Assembly (NCBI GenBank): GCA_903879875.1
Contig: CAIRNC010000481.1
Location: 1 to 7,639, forward strand
Source of the DNA: an uncultured Bacteroidota bacterium
GTDB taxonomy: Bacteria > Bacteroidota > Bacteroidia > Flavobacteriales > Flavobacteriaceae
DNA length: 7,639 nt
Reading direction: 5' to 3'
This document shows positions 6,694-7,639 of the stretch, one piece after another (within the stretch, counting starts at the first letter, position 1; every line of letters starts with the position of its first letter). The notes under the pieces are model-generated. The model searched no databases, was not told where the DNA came from, and was given only the letters and a program-made list of their open reading frames with translations. The translations under genes and the position numbers were made by a program.

Positions 6694-7074
6694 ATGAAAA
6701 ACATAATTATAACATTACTTCTTTTACTTTCGTTAAACAGCTTTTCTCAAGATACCATAACAAGTGATAAAGCTAAAGGATATATGGATAAAATGGTCTA
6801 TATGGTAGGGAAAGTAGCCTCTTTTAAATTGGCTTCTGAAGGCAGTTTTACCAATTACATCAATATCGACAAGCCGTTTCCTAATAACGAATTTACCGTT
6901 GTGATTACCAATAATTACAACGAAAAATTAAAAGTAAATATCGAAGATTTAAAAGGTAAAACAGTGTGCGTTAAAGGTAAAATAAGCACTTATAAAAATG
7001 ACCCAAAGCAGTTGCCGCAAATTTTCAATCCAATAAGCTTTGTAGTCATTTCTCCTAAAAAAACTAAAAAATAG
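6694..7074 (+). CDS. Small secreted OB-fold protein
   Basis: This 126-residue protein has a signal peptide (residues 1-18, cleavage likely FS|QD) and one compact domain from about 33 to 120. The pattern VGKVASFKLASEGSFTNYIN (38-57), then NIDKPFPNNEFTVVI (57-71) and LKGKTVCVKGKISTYKNDPK (86-105), ending in QIFNP, is that of the single OB-fold, nucleic-acid-binding-like proteins often found with secreted nucleases; there the usual pattern is 'F.NF...YPN..FTVVI...LKGK.V.V.GKI..YKG.PQI'. It lies in the same direction as the EEP gene, separated by a terminator-like hairpin, and no clear promoter of its own was found between them. It may bind the nuclease's nucleic-acid substrate or a small ligand. 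The fold is well supported, the ligand is not. The C-terminus is lysine-rich (PKKTKK). Confidence 0.8.
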   Translation: MKNIIITLLLLLSLNSFSQDTITSDKAKGYMDKMVYMVGKVASFKLASEGSFTNYINIDKPFPNNEFTVVITNNYNEKLKVNIEDLKGKTVCVKGKISTYKNDPKQLPQIFNPISFVVISPKKTKK

Positions 7075-7096
7075 TTTGGTCAACTTGGCTTTTTAG
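7064..7096. terminator. Possible bidirectional terminator between converging genes
   Basis: CTAAAAA (7064-7070) pairs with TTTTTAG (7090-7096), and AGTT/AACT (7073-7076, 7082-7085) can pair inside it. It spans the 25 bases between the OB-fold gene stop (7072-7074) and the cvpA stop (7102-7100). The stem is weak and AT-rich, so this is a tentative call based partly on position. Confidence 0.3.
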
Positions 7097-7099
7097 CAA

Positions 7100-7597
7100 C
7101 TATTTTAACTCTTTGTACCAATCTTCTATCGAAGGATAGATAAATGCAGCTACTTTTTGAACAGGAAAATAAAACATTGATTTTTCTAAAGTAGCTTTTG
7201 CTGCAAAAGTGTGGTTTACATTTATTTTTTGAAAAATATTTAATGCAATGCTTAGCATCAAAATCGTTTTTAAAACACCGAAAACACCTCCAGCCAACTT
7301 GTTTAATATACCTAGACTTGCAAAATTAGCTACCGTTGTAAAGAATTTACCCAAGGCATAAATTCCAACTACGACTAAAATAAAAGTCAATGTGAATGCC
7401 GTAATCTTTATTGTTTTTGGTGACCAAGAAACATGGCTTGCAATGATTTCTTTGGCAAAATAAGAACATTTAATAGCTACAAAAACGCCTATTATCAATG
7501 AAACAAACGATGCTAATTCTACAAAAAAACCTTTCCAAATGCCTCTGAAAAAACCAAAAAGCAAAAAGGCACTTAAAAATATATCGAGAAAACTCAT
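7100..7597 (-). CDS. CvpA family inner-membrane protein
   Basis: This 165-residue protein has the layout of the CvpA (colicin V production) family: four hydrophobic segments at about 5-23, 25-44, 63-87 and 101-123, then a soluble C-terminal tail. Family features are FGFFRGIWKGFFVE (14-27) in the first hairpin and NKLAGGVFGVLKTIL (99-113) in the last. The ATG at 7597-7595 begins MSFLDIFL, a standard start for this family. The molecular role is unsettled: CvpA proteins are linked to colicin V export in E. coli and to envelope stress tolerance, and no colicin gene is seen here. It converges on the OB-fold gene and probably belongs to a transcript entering from beyond the right edge. The 42 bases upstream show no clear promoter. 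Confidence 0.88.
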   Translation of the reverse strand: MSFLDIFLSAFLLFGFFRGIWKGFFVELASFVSLIIGVFVAIKCSYFAKEIIASHVSWSPKTIKITAFTLTFILVVVGIYALGKFFTTVANFASLGILNKLAGGVFGVLKTILMLSIALNIFQKINVNHTFAAKATLEKSMFYFPVQKVAAFIYPSIEDWYKELK

Positions 7598-7639
7598 AGA
7601 ATAATTTTGTTTTTAAAGGGAATACTAATTTTTAACAAT

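Noticed and set aside
7100..7597. Colicin V or bacteriocin production system suggested by the CvpA name
   Set aside because: The family is widespread in bacteria without bacteriocins, and no precursor peptide, immunity or export gene is present in the window.

Overview
The window looks like chromosomal DNA from a low-GC member of the Bacteroidota, most likely a Flavobacterium-type Flavobacteriaceae. Pointers are the strong A/T bias, A-rich sequence rather than Shine-Dalgarno motifs before the starts, -7 boxes of the form TAnnTTTG, a TonB-dependent receptor with a CarboxypepD_reg-like front domain, and a DUF5689-type lipoprotein. No mobile element, CRISPR array, tRNA or rRNA gene was seen.

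Layout, left to right. (1) ribF on the minus strand: bifunctional riboflavin kinase/FAD synthetase, starting at TTG and preceded by a good flavobacterial promoter. (2) A 240-base spacer holding that promoter and a very regular 22-bp inverted repeat, read as the terminator of the next operon. (3) A minus-strand two-gene operon: a TonB-dependent outer-membrane receptor, then, 12 bases later, a DUF5689-type lipoprotein. The receptor gene is split by a one-base frameshift in a run of seven A's (3262-3268). Adding one A restores a 918-residue protein with a normal C-terminus. (4) A 137-base divergent promoter region with back-to-back -7 boxes and a 12-bp palindrome between them. (5) Two plus-strand genes: a secreted endonuclease/exonuclease/phosphatase (EEP) family enzyme and, after a terminator-like hairpin, a small secreted OB-fold protein. 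(6) A convergent minus-strand CvpA-family membrane protein.

The flanking ribF and cvpA are housekeeping genes. The middle four genes form a plausible functional set: a surface receptor and lipoprotein pair, a secreted phosphodiesterase or nuclease-type enzyme, and a secreted OB-fold (often nucleic-acid-binding) protein. My inference is a small locus for taking up nucleic acid or phosphodiester material, perhaps for phosphate. The sequence alone does not prove a substrate. The receptor frameshift is the main oddity: it is a recent inactivation, phase variation, or a sequencing error in a homopolymer.
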